DNA of 7,153 bases from Gammaproteobacteria bacterium (GCA_026193125.1 JAPHSC010000001.1:1-7153), one strand, 5' to 3'. Positions 1 to 6,250 are shown, counted from the first letter of the stretch. Program-made: numbers and translations. Notes: generated by a model not told the origin, from the sequence alone.

Positions 1-1
1 G

Positions 2-808
2 ACCCTTGCCGATCCCCATCCCCTGGTGTTTCGTCCGGCCCTGAATGCGCTTGAAGAAATTGGTGATGATTTCATCGATGCGGCCAACGCCGAGGCATTT
101 TCACGCTTTGTAGACCGGGCCCTGGACGGTCGCCTGGATGCCATCGGTCTGGAACCGCGGCCAGGGGAGGCCGAGGGCGTGACCCAGGTGCGTCCCAAGC
201 TGGTATCGGTGCTGGGCCAGTTTGGCTCGGACGAGGAGACGTACCGGCAGATCGGGGAGCTGGCCCATAAATACCTGGCCGATCCGGACTCCGTGCCCTC
301 GGACCTGGGCAAGGCAGCGCTGAGTGTCAATGCCAGACACGGTGACCGCAAGGAGTACGAGGCTTATCGCAAGGCCTACAAGAATGCCCAATCGGAAAGC
401 ATGAAATCCAACCTGCTCTCGTCCATGTACTTCACTGATCCGGAGATCATCAAGGAACACCTGGACTGGTCGCTAAGCGACGCGGTGCCGGCCGGTGAGG
501 CCTCCTGGGGTTTGTACATGGCGAGCTACGTGCTGGATGACTACGGCATCCTGTACACGTGGCTGGACGAGAACCTGGATGCCTTGCTGAGCAAGCTACC
601 GCCCGTGTATCACCACTATTTGCCCCTGGCTACAGCGTCCACCTGTAACCAGGCCAACCTTGACAAGCTGGTTGCCTTTTACCAGCCACGCAGTGATATC
701 TACCAGGCCTACCTGGCCAAGTCGGTGGAAAATATCGAAAATTGCATCGCCCGCAAGCAGCGTGAAAGCGCCGCACTGGAGAGCTTCCTGCAGGGCTACG
801 CCAAATAA
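2..808 (+). CDS. M1-family metallo-aminopeptidase, C-terminal part (5' end off the window)
   Basis: The frame is open to the left edge, so the 268 residues seen are only the C-terminal portion; the GTG at 26 is an internal Val, not a start. The catalytic half with the GAMEN and HExxH zinc motifs would lie upstream. What is visible matches the all-helical ERAP1-like C-terminal domain of M1 peptidases: a HPLVFRPALNAL helix, then GLEPRPGE, then LGQFGSDEET, KYLADPDSVPSDL, SVNARHGDRKEYEAY, a YFTDPEII helix, and a closing segment with CNQANLDKLVAFY and SVENIENCIARKQRE. In the family this domain forms a bowl that closes over the active site and helps select peptide length; the enzyme removes N-terminal residues from peptides. 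No Lys/Arg-rich tail or membrane segment follows the domain. Whether the whole protein is exported cannot be told here because the N-terminus is missing. The family call is firm; a specific name such as pepN is not justified. Confidence 0.85.
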   Translation, partial: TLADPHPLVFRPALNALEEIGDDFIDAANAEAFSRFVDRALDGRLDAIGLEPRPGEAEGVTQVRPKLVSVLGQFGSDEETYRQIGELAHKYLADPDSVPSDLGKAALSVNARHGDRKEYEAYRKAYKNAQSESMKSNLLSSMYFTDPEIIKEHLDWSLSDAVPAGEASWGLYMASYVLDDYGILYTWLDENLDALLSKLPPVYHHYLPLATASTCNQANLDKLVAFYQPRSDIYQAYLAKSVENIENCIARKQRESAALESFLQGYAK

Positions 809-815
809 GGGCGCC

Positions 816-851
816 GCATGCCTTGAATCATCAAGGCATGCAGCCCATTTT
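816..851 (+). terminator. Candidate intrinsic terminator after the aminopeptidase
   Basis: A perfect 11-bp inverted repeat (GCATGCCTTGA at 816-826, TCAAGGCATGC at 831-841) encloses a 4-base loop and starts 7 bases after the stop codon. A short T run (848-851) follows, separated from the stem by six bases (AGCCCA), which is further than in a textbook Rho-independent terminator. The stem is symmetrical, so it could also be a protein-binding palindrome or act only as a 3' stabiliser. Position and stem quality favour a terminator. Confidence 0.45.
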
Positions 852-854
852 CGC

Positions 855-882
855 GTGAGCCAGGTCGGCAAATCGGTATACT
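855..882 (+). promoter_or_regulatory. Candidate sigma70-type promoter for the spermidine-synthase-like gene
   Basis: A good -10 hexamer TATACT lies at 877-882 (5 of 6 consensus bases). The best -35 at an acceptable distance is GTGAGC at 855-860 with a 16-base spacer, which matches only 3 of 6 bases. A start of transcription near 889 would leave a leader of about 33 bases before the ATG at 922. It lies just behind the hairpin that ends the previous gene, which is where a new promoter is expected. Confidence 0.35.
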
Positions 883-921
883 GCACTGCAATTCTCCTTC
901 CTCCCCGGCCCTGGACTGACT

Positions 922-1608
922 ATGAGGCATTGGACCCTGATCGAAGAGGCGCCTGTCCCGGGTAGCGGCCAGTTGCTTGGCCTGTACCGGAACAAGGACG
1001 ATTTCTTCATCAAGATATCTGGCAACAGTTCCGGCTCCCAGGACCTGATGAACACTCGGGTGCATGGTTCCGAGGACGCGCTCGGCGAGGCACCTTGCAA
1101 GCGCTTGCGTAACCCGGACACGGCACGCGTGCTGATCGCCGGCTTGGGGATGGGCTTCACCCTGGCTGCCGCGCTCAAGGAAGTGGGGCCGAATGCCGAG
1201 GTCACGGTTGCCGAATTAGTCCCACAGGTTGTGGAATGGAATCGCGGTCCGCTGGGTGAACACAGTGGTCGCCCGCTGGATGACCCGCGCACGCGGGTTC
1301 ACGTGGGTGACGTGGCCAAGCTGCTGCTAAAGAAACGCGGGTATTTCGACGTCATTGCACTGGATGTGGACAACGGACCAGAGGGACTGACCAAGAGCGC
1401 TAACGATTGGCTGTATAGCAGCTCTGGCATCGATGCTGCCCAGGACGCGCTCAGACCTGGCGGAATCGTGGCGTATTGGTCGGCGGGGCAGGATCGCGGT
1501 TTTCACGATCGTCTCAGGTGTTGCGGGTTTGTCGTCGAGGAGCTTGTGGTGCGAGGGTATGGCAACAAGGGCAGTCGATACATCATCTGGCTGGCCAGCC
1601 TGGATTGA
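922..1608 (+). CDS. Spermidine-synthase-like protein (class I SAM-dependent methyltransferase fold)
   Basis: The 228-residue protein has a Rossmann-type SAM or decarboxylated-SAM binding core. A short N-terminal part (about 1-60, with LMNTRVHGSEDAL at 42-54) stands where spermidine synthases have their small beta domain and YHE segment. Motif I is VLIAGLGMGFTL (70-81); the ribose-binding acidic residue is E98 in VAELVP; GD at 129-130 fits the adenine-contacting Asp; DVDNGP at 148-153 occupies the place of the catalytic Asp loop of aminopropyltransferases; LRPGG at 177-181 is the usual post-core turn. It is shorter than typical SpeE (about 280-290 residues) and has GLGMG instead of GGGDG, so genuine spermidine synthesis is doubtful. 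Databases commonly label this subgroup spermidine synthase or methyltransferase without known substrate. No speD or other polyamine gene is nearby. The ATG at 922 has only a weak GGA upstream (913-915) as a ribosome site. Cytoplasmic; no signal peptide or helix in the membrane. Confidence 0.85.
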   Translation: MRHWTLIEEAPVPGSGQLLGLYRNKDDFFIKISGNSSGSQDLMNTRVHGSEDALGEAPCKRLRNPDTARVLIAGLGMGFTLAAALKEVGPNAEVTVAELVPQVVEWNRGPLGEHSGRPLDDPRTRVHVGDVAKLLLKKRGYFDVIALDVDNGPEGLTKSANDWLYSSSGIDAAQDALRPGGIVAYWSAGQDRGFHDRLRCCGFVVEELVVRGYGNKGSRYIIWLASLD

Positions 1609-1709
1609 CGCGAGAGCAGACATTCGGGGTCGAAGAAAGTCGTGCAGGAAATACGCCGGCAAGCTGGTGCTTCCCGCGAGCCAGTTACCAACTCTGCGTT
1701 GCAGGCGCT

Positions 1710-1868
1710 ATGCATATTGAACCAGCGGAAAAACTGTGTGACATTCGTCGCCGGGTCTTCGCGTCAATGCTTGCCACAGTGAGCGAAATTTTCCTTCGCA
1801 GTGCAGCAGTGACCCCGTGGCCTTGCAAATACACATTACGGAGAATCTTGAACTCGCCTCATGTCTAA
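1710..1868 (+). CDS. Doubtful 52-codon upstream frame overlapping the sulfotransferase start
   Basis: An ATG at 1710, preceded by a minimal AGG (1703-1705), opens a frame of 52 codons that ends with TAA at 1866-1868, eight bases into the next gene. The predicted peptide starts MHIEPAEKLCDIRRRVFASM and resembles no family I know. A hand count of GC by codon position gives about 52, 48 and 52 percent, so there is no period-three bias to support coding. Its only interest is the overlap: the sulfotransferase lacks a clear ribosome site, and a translated upstream frame could feed ribosomes to it. The alternative, plain untranslated spacer, is more likely. The rest of the gap 1609-1860 shows no convincing terminator or promoter. 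Confidence 0.15.
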   Translation: MHIEPAEKLCDIRRRVFASMLATVSEIFLRSAAVTPWPCKYTLRRILNSPHV

Positions 1869-2697
1869 TATCCTCTGGTTGGCTTCCTACCCCAAATCCG
1901 GCAACACCTGGGTGCGTGCATTTTTGGCAAACCTGATTGCGGATGGTTCCGATCCTCTGCCGCTGGCGGAATTGTCGAACTATTGCCGGGACGAGGCTGT
2001 GCCGGAGTTATTTACAGCCCTTGCCGGACAGCCGAGTACCGAGCTTGACGCCGCCCAGCTTTGTGCCCTGCGGCCACGAGTACACGCCCGGATTGCGGCC
2101 AGTCAGCCAGGCACTGTGCTGGTGAAAACACATAATATGAATGGCAGTTTTGAGGGTCATGCGCTACACAATCCGGAGGTCAGCGCTGGCGCAGTCTATG
2201 TCGTGCGCAATCCACTGGATGTGGCCTTGAGTATGACGCATCACTTTGGTTTGAGTGTGGATGAAGCCATAGATCGCCTTGCCTCCGAAGAGCTGGCCAC
2301 CGGGAATGACGAATTATTTGTGGCGCAGATACTTGGCTCCTGGTCCATGCATGTCGCGAGTTGGACCGCTATGGCAGACCCCGCCATCCTGACCGTGCGC
2401 TACGAGGATATGCTGGAAAAACCAGGCAAAACATTTGGCAAGATCGCCGGCCTGGTTGGTCTGGGAGACAACCGCAAGCGTATCGAACGGGCCATTGCGC
2501 ACTCAAGCTTTCAAAGCTTGTCGAAGCTGGAACGACGTGACGGCTTTAGCGAAGCATCGAACAAGACCACGCGATTTTTCAGGCAAGGCAGGGCCAACCA
2601 ATGGCGTGAAGCGCTTGACCGCGACCAGGTGGCACGAATTGTGGCCGACCATCGCGAGCAGATGGCGCGCTTCAAATATATTCCCAAGGGCTATTAG
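1861..2697 (+). CDS. PAPS-dependent sulfotransferase (Sulfotransfer_1 family)
   Basis: This 278-residue protein carries the complete sulfotransferase signature. The 5'-phosphosulfate loop is YPKSGNTW (10-17), the KTH at 89-91 supplies the probable catalytic His, the 3'-phosphate site is VVRNPLDVALS (114-124), RYEDM (180-184) is the usual helix cap, and FRQGRANQW (240-248) is the C-terminal PAPS-contacting loop. The reaction is transfer of sulfate from 3'-phosphoadenylylsulfate to a hydroxyl or amine of a small molecule, lipid or glycan; the acceptor cannot be read from the sequence. Length is normal for bacterial cytosolic sulfotransferases, and no signal peptide or membrane helix is seen. 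The start is fixed: an in-frame TGA at 1849-1851 lies just upstream and ATG 1861 is the only candidate before the P-loop. The nearest GGAG (1840-1843) is 17 bases away, too far for a normal ribosome site. No PAPS-synthesis or glycan genes are adjacent, so its pathway is unknown. Confidence 0.92.
   Translation: MSNILWLASYPKSGNTWVRAFLANLIADGSDPLPLAELSNYCRDEAVPELFTALAGQPSTELDAAQLCALRPRVHARIAASQPGTVLVKTHNMNGSFEGHALHNPEVSAGAVYVVRNPLDVALSMTHHFGLSVDEAIDRLASEELATGNDELFVAQILGSWSMHVASWTAMADPAILTVRYEDMLEKPGKTFGKIAGLVGLGDNRKRIERAIAHSSFQSLSKLERRDGFSEASNKTTRFFRQGRANQWREALDRDQVARIVADHREQMARFKYIPKGY
2504..2520. repeat. 17-base perfect palindrome inside the sulfotransferase gene
   Basis: CAAGCTTT at 2504-2511 and AAAGCTTG at 2513-2520 are exact reverse complements around a single central C. 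It encodes the stretch SFQSL of the protein, so it may simply be a by-product of codon choice. It could not form a hairpin without opening the inner pairs, but as duplex DNA it would be a symmetric protein site. Confidence 0.5.
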
Positions 2698-2939
2698 CAA
2701 TCCTTCGGAAGCCGGGTGATTGCGCGGTCAACGGTGAGCTTCGCTATTTGCGGTTGACCGCTGCATTGGCCGGGTTGCCGGAACAGGAAAAGGGGCAGGC
2801 GCTTGCCGGGACCCGGCTCGGAACGGCGGGTGCCACGATCCAGCTGGAGCAAGACCCGGGAAGTGACCTTGCGGCATACCCGGTTATTGCAGAGGGCTGG
2901 TGGAAAAATCCCGGTCTTGAATCCGTCGAACTGCTATAA
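2619..2939 (+). pseudogene. Possible gene remnant: coding-like open frame without ATG or GTG start
   Basis: A frame different from that of the sulfotransferase is open for 106 codons, from after a TGA at 2616-2618 to a TAA at 2937-2939. It has no ATG or GTG; the first usable start would be TTG at 2748, without a ribosome site, giving 63 residues. Yet the part beyond the sulfotransferase looks like protein: it reads GELRYLRLTAALAGLPEQ and ends AAYPVIAEGWWKNPGLESVE. A hand count over 66 codons (2739-2936) gives GC of about 71, 50 and 64 percent at positions one, two and three, the pattern of real genes in GC-rich bacteria. I do not recognise the family. It may be the C-terminal stub of a gene that lost its 5' end, a short TTG-started gene, or chance. 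Confidence 0.25.
2724..2761. repeat. Inverted repeat, 9-bp arms, 20-base loop
   Basis: GCGGTCAAC at 2724-2732 pairs exactly with GTTGACCGC at 2753-2761. It begins 27 bases after the sulfotransferase stop. No T run follows the second arm, so it is a poor intrinsic terminator; it could be a 3' stem of the sulfotransferase message or a split operator. Confidence 0.4.
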
Positions 2940-2940
2940 C
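2932..2940 (+). promoter_or_regulatory. Candidate extended -10 promoter for the CFI-box protein gene
   Basis: TG at 2932-2933, one base, then TATAAC at 2935-2940 fits the extended -10 pattern TGnTATAAT with one mismatch. No good -35 hexamer lies 17 bases upstream, which is usual for this promoter type. Transcription would begin near 2947 and leave about 100 bases of leader before the ATG at 3050. It overlaps the stop codon of the possible gene remnant, which is compatible with that frame being dead. Confidence 0.4.
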
Positions 2941-3037
2941 TTATCAAGATTACTGTTACTGAGACGCCTGGCCTGGAGAGTGGCCGGGGAATGGTGTGCA
3001 TAAGAGAGCGAAGGAAGGGTCGAATCTGAAAATACTC

Positions 3038-3043
3038 GAGGAG
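3038..3043 (+). promoter_or_regulatory. Strong ribosome binding site that decides the start at 3050
   Basis: GAGGAG at 3038-3043 sits six bases before ATG 3050. The alternative in-frame GTG at 2996 has no comparable site and would add 18 residues with several charges ahead of a signal peptide, so the ATG is preferred. Confidence 0.7.
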
Positions 3044-3049
3044 CTGATA

Positions 3050-4258
3050 ATGTGTGCGAATAACAATTCGAATAAGCATGCCTGTCGACTGTTTGCTCTG
3101 GCCCTGGTGTTCCCGGCAATGCTGGCCCAGGCGGCGCCCGACCTGTCCGTGACCAAGACCGTTGATAACCCGCAGCCCGGTCCCGGGCAGCCGGTGGAAT
3201 TCACTATTGAACTGACCAACACAGGACCCGACGCGGCCCTGAGCGCCCAGGTACTGGATGTGCTGCCGACGGGGACAGCAATCCCGGATGGCGCGGCGGC
3301 ATTTCCCAGCGTGGGTGTGTATGACCCGGTCACCGGTGTCTGGACGGTGGGAGGAATGGTTCCTGCCCAAGTCGCGACCCTCGTGGTGCCCGCCATCATT
3401 ACCGGGGCGCAGCCGCCCGCCTGTATCGTGAACAAGGCCGTGGCCTCGGATGCTGATGATATCAACCCTGACAACGACACGGCCCTGGCTGCATTGCGTC
3501 AGCCGGGGGTGGAGCGCTGCGTCGACCTTTCGGTAACCTTCAGTGATGCGAGGTTGATGCAGAATGGTTGCGACCTGCAAACATATTGGGTGTGGGCCAG
3601 CGTATTCAATGCCGGCCCGGACGCGGCTCGGGACGTGGTTGTAGAGTTGTCCCAGGACCCGCTGGTTATTGCCGGCCTGGAATTTATCGACACACAGTGT
3701 ACGAGCATCGTGGACGGCACCTGTCACATCGCGGAACTGCCTGCCGGGGCAAGAGTAAGGCTCGAAGTAAGCCACCAATCGGTTCCCCTGTCCCAGTCTG
3801 TGACCCAGGATTTGACGCTCACTGTCTCAAGCAGCGATGCAGATTATGACGCGACCAATGACTCGTTAACCCAGGCGCTGGGTTCCGGTGTTCTGAATGC
3901 ATGCTACGATTTCGGGGATTTGAATATCGGAGACATTGGTACCCCAGGCTGTTTCATTGCCACCGCGGCCTATGGCTCGGCGCTGGATCCCCACGTGGAT
4001 GCCCTGCGTCGGTTCCGGGATCGCTACCTGATGACCAATTCTCTGGGCCGTAATTTTGTGGCTTTCTACTATCGTTACTCGCCGCCCCTGGCTGACTACA
4101 TTGCCCAGCGACCCTGGGCACGTGCGACGGCCCGAGTAATGCTGACGCCGCTGGTGTTCGCCGTTGCCTATCCGATGCCCGCGCTGGGGTTGACGTTATT
4201 GCTGCTGCTGGGCCTGTCCTACCTGTGGGTGATGCGTCGGCGAAGGTCTCTTGAATAA
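3050..4258 (+). CDS. Exported DUF11-type repeat protein with CFI-box C-terminal sorting-like domain
   Basis: The 402-residue protein starts with a signal peptide: basic residues K9 and R13, hydrophobic core LFALALVFPAML, likely cut after AQA (26-28). Two beta-sandwich repeats follow: 31-150 opens DLSVTKTVDNPQPGPGQPVE, has ELTNTGPDA and ends DINPDNDTAL, a clear DUF11 domain; 159-277 repeats the plan more loosely (DLSVTFSDA, VFNAGPDAARDV, ATNDSLT) with extra cysteines (174, 217, 225). The C-terminal part begins CFIATAAYGS (301-310), then LRRFRDRYL (319-327), YYRYSPPLADYI (340-351), a hydrophobic stretch to about 395 and RRRRS (396-400) before the end. This matches the CFI-box-CTERM domain known from genome annotation, whose processing enzyme and role are not established as far as I know. 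The layout of motif, membrane helix and Arg cluster resembles PEP-CTERM and related sorting tails. The protein is inferred to be an envelope or surface protein. No sortase-like gene is in the window. It may be co-transcribed with the next gene, 72 bases downstream. Confidence 0.85.
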   Translation: MCANNNSNKHACRLFALALVFPAMLAQAAPDLSVTKTVDNPQPGPGQPVEFTIELTNTGPDAALSAQVLDVLPTGTAIPDGAAAFPSVGVYDPVTGVWTVGGMVPAQVATLVVPAIITGAQPPACIVNKAVASDADDINPDNDTALAALRQPGVERCVDLSVTFSDARLMQNGCDLQTYWVWASVFNAGPDAARDVVVELSQDPLVIAGLEFIDTQCTSIVDGTCHIAELPAGARVRLEVSHQSVPLSQSVTQDLTLTVSSSDADYDATNDSLTQALGSGVLNACYDFGDLNIGDIGTPGCFIATAAYGSALDPHVDALRRFRDRYLMTNSLGRNFVAFYYRYSPPLADYIAQRPWARATARVMLTPLVFAVAYPMPALGLTLLLLLGLSYLWVMRRRRSLE

Positions 4259-4268
4259 CGACCCCGGT

Positions 4269-4297
4269 TCGACAAAGGGCCCGGCATACGCCATGAT
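4269..4297 (+). promoter_or_regulatory. Weak candidate promoter before the first TolB/TPR protein gene
   Basis: TCGACA at 4269-4274 (5 of 6 bases of a -35) is followed after 17 bases by CATGAT at 4292-4297 (4 of 6 bases of a -10). A leader of about 27 AT-rich bases would precede the ATG at 4331. The gene may instead be read from the promoter of the upstream gene, since no terminator is seen in the 72-base gap. Confidence 0.25.
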
Positions 4298-4330
4298 TCG
4301 TCAAATTATTGATGGATTAGATTAACTATA

Positions 4331-6133
4331 ATGTCGCTGTTCCAGGAACTGAAAAGACGCAATGTATTCCGCGTGGGCATCGCCTACCTGATTACGGCCT
4401 GGCTGGTTTTGCAGGTGTCGGACGTGGTGCTGGGTAACATCGTCGCGCCTGACTGGGTGTTCAAGACCATTCTGCTGATATGCGCCCTGGGTGCACCGGT
4501 AGTGCTGATGTTCGCCTGGGCCTTCGAGATGACGCCCGAGGGTCTGAAGCGGGAAAAAGACGTGGACCGCAGCCAGTCCGTTACCCATGTCACCGGTCGC
4601 AAGCTGGATCACACGATTATTTTTGTCCTGGTATTGGCGCTGGGCTATTTTGCCGTGGACAAGTTTTTCCTTGAGCGACCCGGGTCGAAGCCCGCTGTGC
4701 AGGGAACCAGCCGGCATGCCGGCGCCGACAGGTCTGCCCGCTCCGGGGCCGCTGCGGTACAGGCCGGTTTGACGTCCATCGCCGTGCTGCCCTTCGTCAA
4801 CATGAGCTCGGACAAGGAACAGGACTACTTCAGCGACGGCATCTCCGAAGAACTGCTGAACCTGCTGGCCAAGATTCCCGCGTTCCGCGTGGCGGGACGC
4901 ACATCGTCCTTCGCCTTCAAGGGCAAGAACGATGACCTGCGGACCATAGGCGAGAGCCTGGGTGTGAGCACCATCCTGGAAGGCTCAGTGCGCAAGGGCG
5001 AAAACCGGGTACGCATCACCGCCCAGCTGGTAAAGGTGGATGACGGCTTCCACCTGTGGTCGGAAACCTATGACAGGGAATTGACCGATGTACTGGCCGT
5101 GCAGGACGAGATTGCCGGCGCGGTGGTCAAGGAACTGAAAGTCACCCTGCTTGGTGAGCAGGTACCGACACATGCCCCTAACTCCCTGACCGGCAATGCC
5201 GAGGCCTATAACGCGTATCTGCGGGGCCTGTATTTCTGGAACCAGATCGGCCCGGACAACAGGCAGAAGGCGGCAGAGTATTTTGAGCAGGCGGTGGCGT
5301 TGGTACCCGATTCCGCCCTGGCCTGGGCCATGCTGTCGCTGGCAGATGCCAACTATGCGTCCCAGTCCTCCGATGGCTCCCCTGCTGCCCTCGCGCGGGC
5401 TCGGGAGGCAGCGGCGAAGGCACTGGAGCTGGACGACACGGTGCCGGAAGCTCATCTGGCCGCGGCGACCCTGGACTATCTGTATAACTGGGACTGGGAT
5501 GCCGCAGAGGTGGCAGTGCAGCGCGCCCTGAGGCTGCGACAGGGCGATGTCACGGCACGCAAGATGCTGGCTAACCTGCGCGTCAATGACGGCCGGTTCG
5601 AAGAGGCCCTGGAGATTTTACAGACCGCCCGGTTGCAGGATCCCCTGGATGCAAATGTTTCAGGGCAATTGATGGACGTCCTGTATTATCTTGGTGACCT
5701 CCAACCGGCGGAAGAGATCGGGCTGGAATTACTGGAAAAATTCCCGTCCCGAGCTTTCACCCATGGGTCCCTGGGTTGGTACGCCATGGACCAGGGCCGA
5801 CTGCAGGAGGCGCTGGCCTTTTTCGAGGCGGAGCCGGTGGTTTTTGCGCGACTTTCGAGCCTGGCTATCGTGCAGCACAAGCTTGGCAACAGGGCGGCTG
5901 CAGAAGCTGCCCAGAAGGAACTTTGGGAAAGGTATGGCGAGGCCGCCTCCTATCAACAGGCACAGATTTACGCCGAGTGGGGCGAGGCGAATGAGGCCGT
6001 GAAGTGGCTGCAACGGGCCTATGAGGTACGAGATCCGGGTCTGCCAACCCTCAAGATCGATCCGTCTTTCGTAGCGCTTAAACAGCATCCCGGTTACATG
6101 GCCTTGCTGAAGAAAATGAGACTGGCGGACTAG
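4331..6133 (+). CDS. Membrane-anchored TolB/FlgO-like domain and TPR repeat protein
   Basis: This 600-residue protein begins MSLFQELKRRNVFRVGIAYL, the hallmark of a widespread proteobacterial family. Helices at about 15-37, 43-65 and 93-113, with basic segments before the first and between the second and third (EGLKREKDV, GRKL), place the N-terminus in the cytoplasm and everything after residue 113 in the periplasm. A linker rich in Ala, Gly and Arg leads to a domain at about 148-275 (SIAVLPFVNMSSDKEQDYFS, GRTSSFAFKG, ILEGSVRKGENRVRITAQL, HLWSETYDRE, VQDEIA) that resembles the TolB N-terminal/FlgO fold. From about 290 to 565 come TPR-like helix pairs (AAEYFEQAVALVPDSALAW, AAEVAVQRAL, EEALEIL, LQEALAFFEA). 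In related proteins the same module follows a CadC-type DNA-binding or an adenylate cyclase domain; neither is present, so it is probably a scaffold or sensor. No function is proven. An in-frame TGA at 4310-4312 leaves ATG 4331 as the sensible start; there is no clear ribosome site, only an AT-rich leader. Confidence 0.88.
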   Translation: MSLFQELKRRNVFRVGIAYLITAWLVLQVSDVVLGNIVAPDWVFKTILLICALGAPVVLMFAWAFEMTPEGLKREKDVDRSQSVTHVTGRKLDHTIIFVLVLALGYFAVDKFFLERPGSKPAVQGTSRHAGADRSARSGAAAVQAGLTSIAVLPFVNMSSDKEQDYFSDGISEELLNLLAKIPAFRVAGRTSSFAFKGKNDDLRTIGESLGVSTILEGSVRKGENRVRITAQLVKVDDGFHLWSETYDRELTDVLAVQDEIAGAVVKELKVTLLGEQVPTHAPNSLTGNAEAYNAYLRGLYFWNQIGPDNRQKAAEYFEQAVALVPDSALAWAMLSLADANYASQSSDGSPAALARAREAAAKALELDDTVPEAHLAAATLDYLYNWDWDAAEVAVQRALRLRQGDVTARKMLANLRVNDGRFEEALEILQTARLQDPLDANVSGQLMDVLYYLGDLQPAEEIGLELLEKFPSRAFTHGSLGWYAMDQGRLQEALAFFEAEPVVFARLSSLAIVQHKLGNRAAAEAAQKELWERYGEAASYQQAQIYAEWGEANEAVKWLQRAYEVRDPGLPTLKIDPSFVALKQHPGYMALLKKMRLAD

Positions 6134-6245
6134 CGGAAAAGCTCGAAATAGCCGTCTTCGATCCCACTGCTAACTACTTGATATATCGACAATCGACGGG
6201 TGATCGGCCATGATCCGCCCACAGAAATAAATACTAAAGATGCCT

Positions 6246-6250
6246 GGAGA
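6246..6250 (+). promoter_or_regulatory. Ribosome binding site for the second TolB/TPR gene
   Basis: GGAGA at 6246-6250 lies four bases before ATG 6255. An in-frame TAA directly precedes that ATG (6252-6254), so the start cannot be further upstream. The 121-base gap before it is AT-rich at 6221-6240 but shows no promoter with both hexamers and no terminator for the preceding gene. Confidence 0.65.

Larger units (their letters stand above)
2698..3049. other. 352-base gap between sulfotransferase and CFI-box protein genes
   Basis: There is no confident gene here. The left two thirds hold the possible gene remnant described separately, a 9-bp inverted repeat (2724-2732 with 2753-2761) and a 13-base palindrome GCCGGGACCCGGC (2805-2817). 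The right third holds an extended -10 promoter candidate (2932-2940) and a leader of about 100 bases, including GGCC repeats at 2971-2986 that could pair weakly, ending in a strong ribosome site (3038-3043). I see no match to a riboswitch class that I can recognise by eye, and no terminator with a T run after the sulfotransferase. Confidence 0.6.

Noticed and set aside
26..28. GTG at 26 as the start of the first gene
   Set aside because: The frame is open to the window edge and the residues before it (DPHPL) belong to the conserved helix of the M1 C-terminal domain, so the gene clearly extends upstream.
1737..1752. Half-match to a CRP-type site (TGTGA, six bases, TCGCC) upstream of the sulfotransferase
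   Set aside because: Only one half site fits and there is no convincing promoter beside it.
2744..3778. Long open frame of 344 codons on the minus strand
   Set aside because: It lies opposite the DUF11 protein and the preceding gap, its translation is rich in Arg, His and Gly in no recognisable domain order, and the + strand frame has a clear signal peptide, DUF11 repeats and CFI-box. It is a shadow of GC-rich coding sequence.
4327..4332. Perfect TATAAT -10 hexamer overlapping the start codon of the first TolB/TPR gene
   Set aside because: Transcription from it would begin downstream of ATG 4331, so it cannot serve this start, and no -35 lies at the right distance. Most likely chance in an AT-rich leader.
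4985..5455. Minus-strand frame of 156 codons inside the TolB/TPR gene
   Set aside because: Fully inside a gene with strong family similarity; low-complexity composition and no ribosome site.
6178..6206. TTGATA as a -35 element before the second TolB/TPR gene
   Set aside because: The hexamer 17 bases downstream is TGATCG, a poor -10; other spacings are no better.
6198..6219. Imperfect hairpin GGG-GATC / GATC-CCC in the gap between the two TolB/TPR genes as a terminator
   Set aside because: The stem is interrupted by unpaired bases and no T run follows; the sequence after it is A-rich on this strand.
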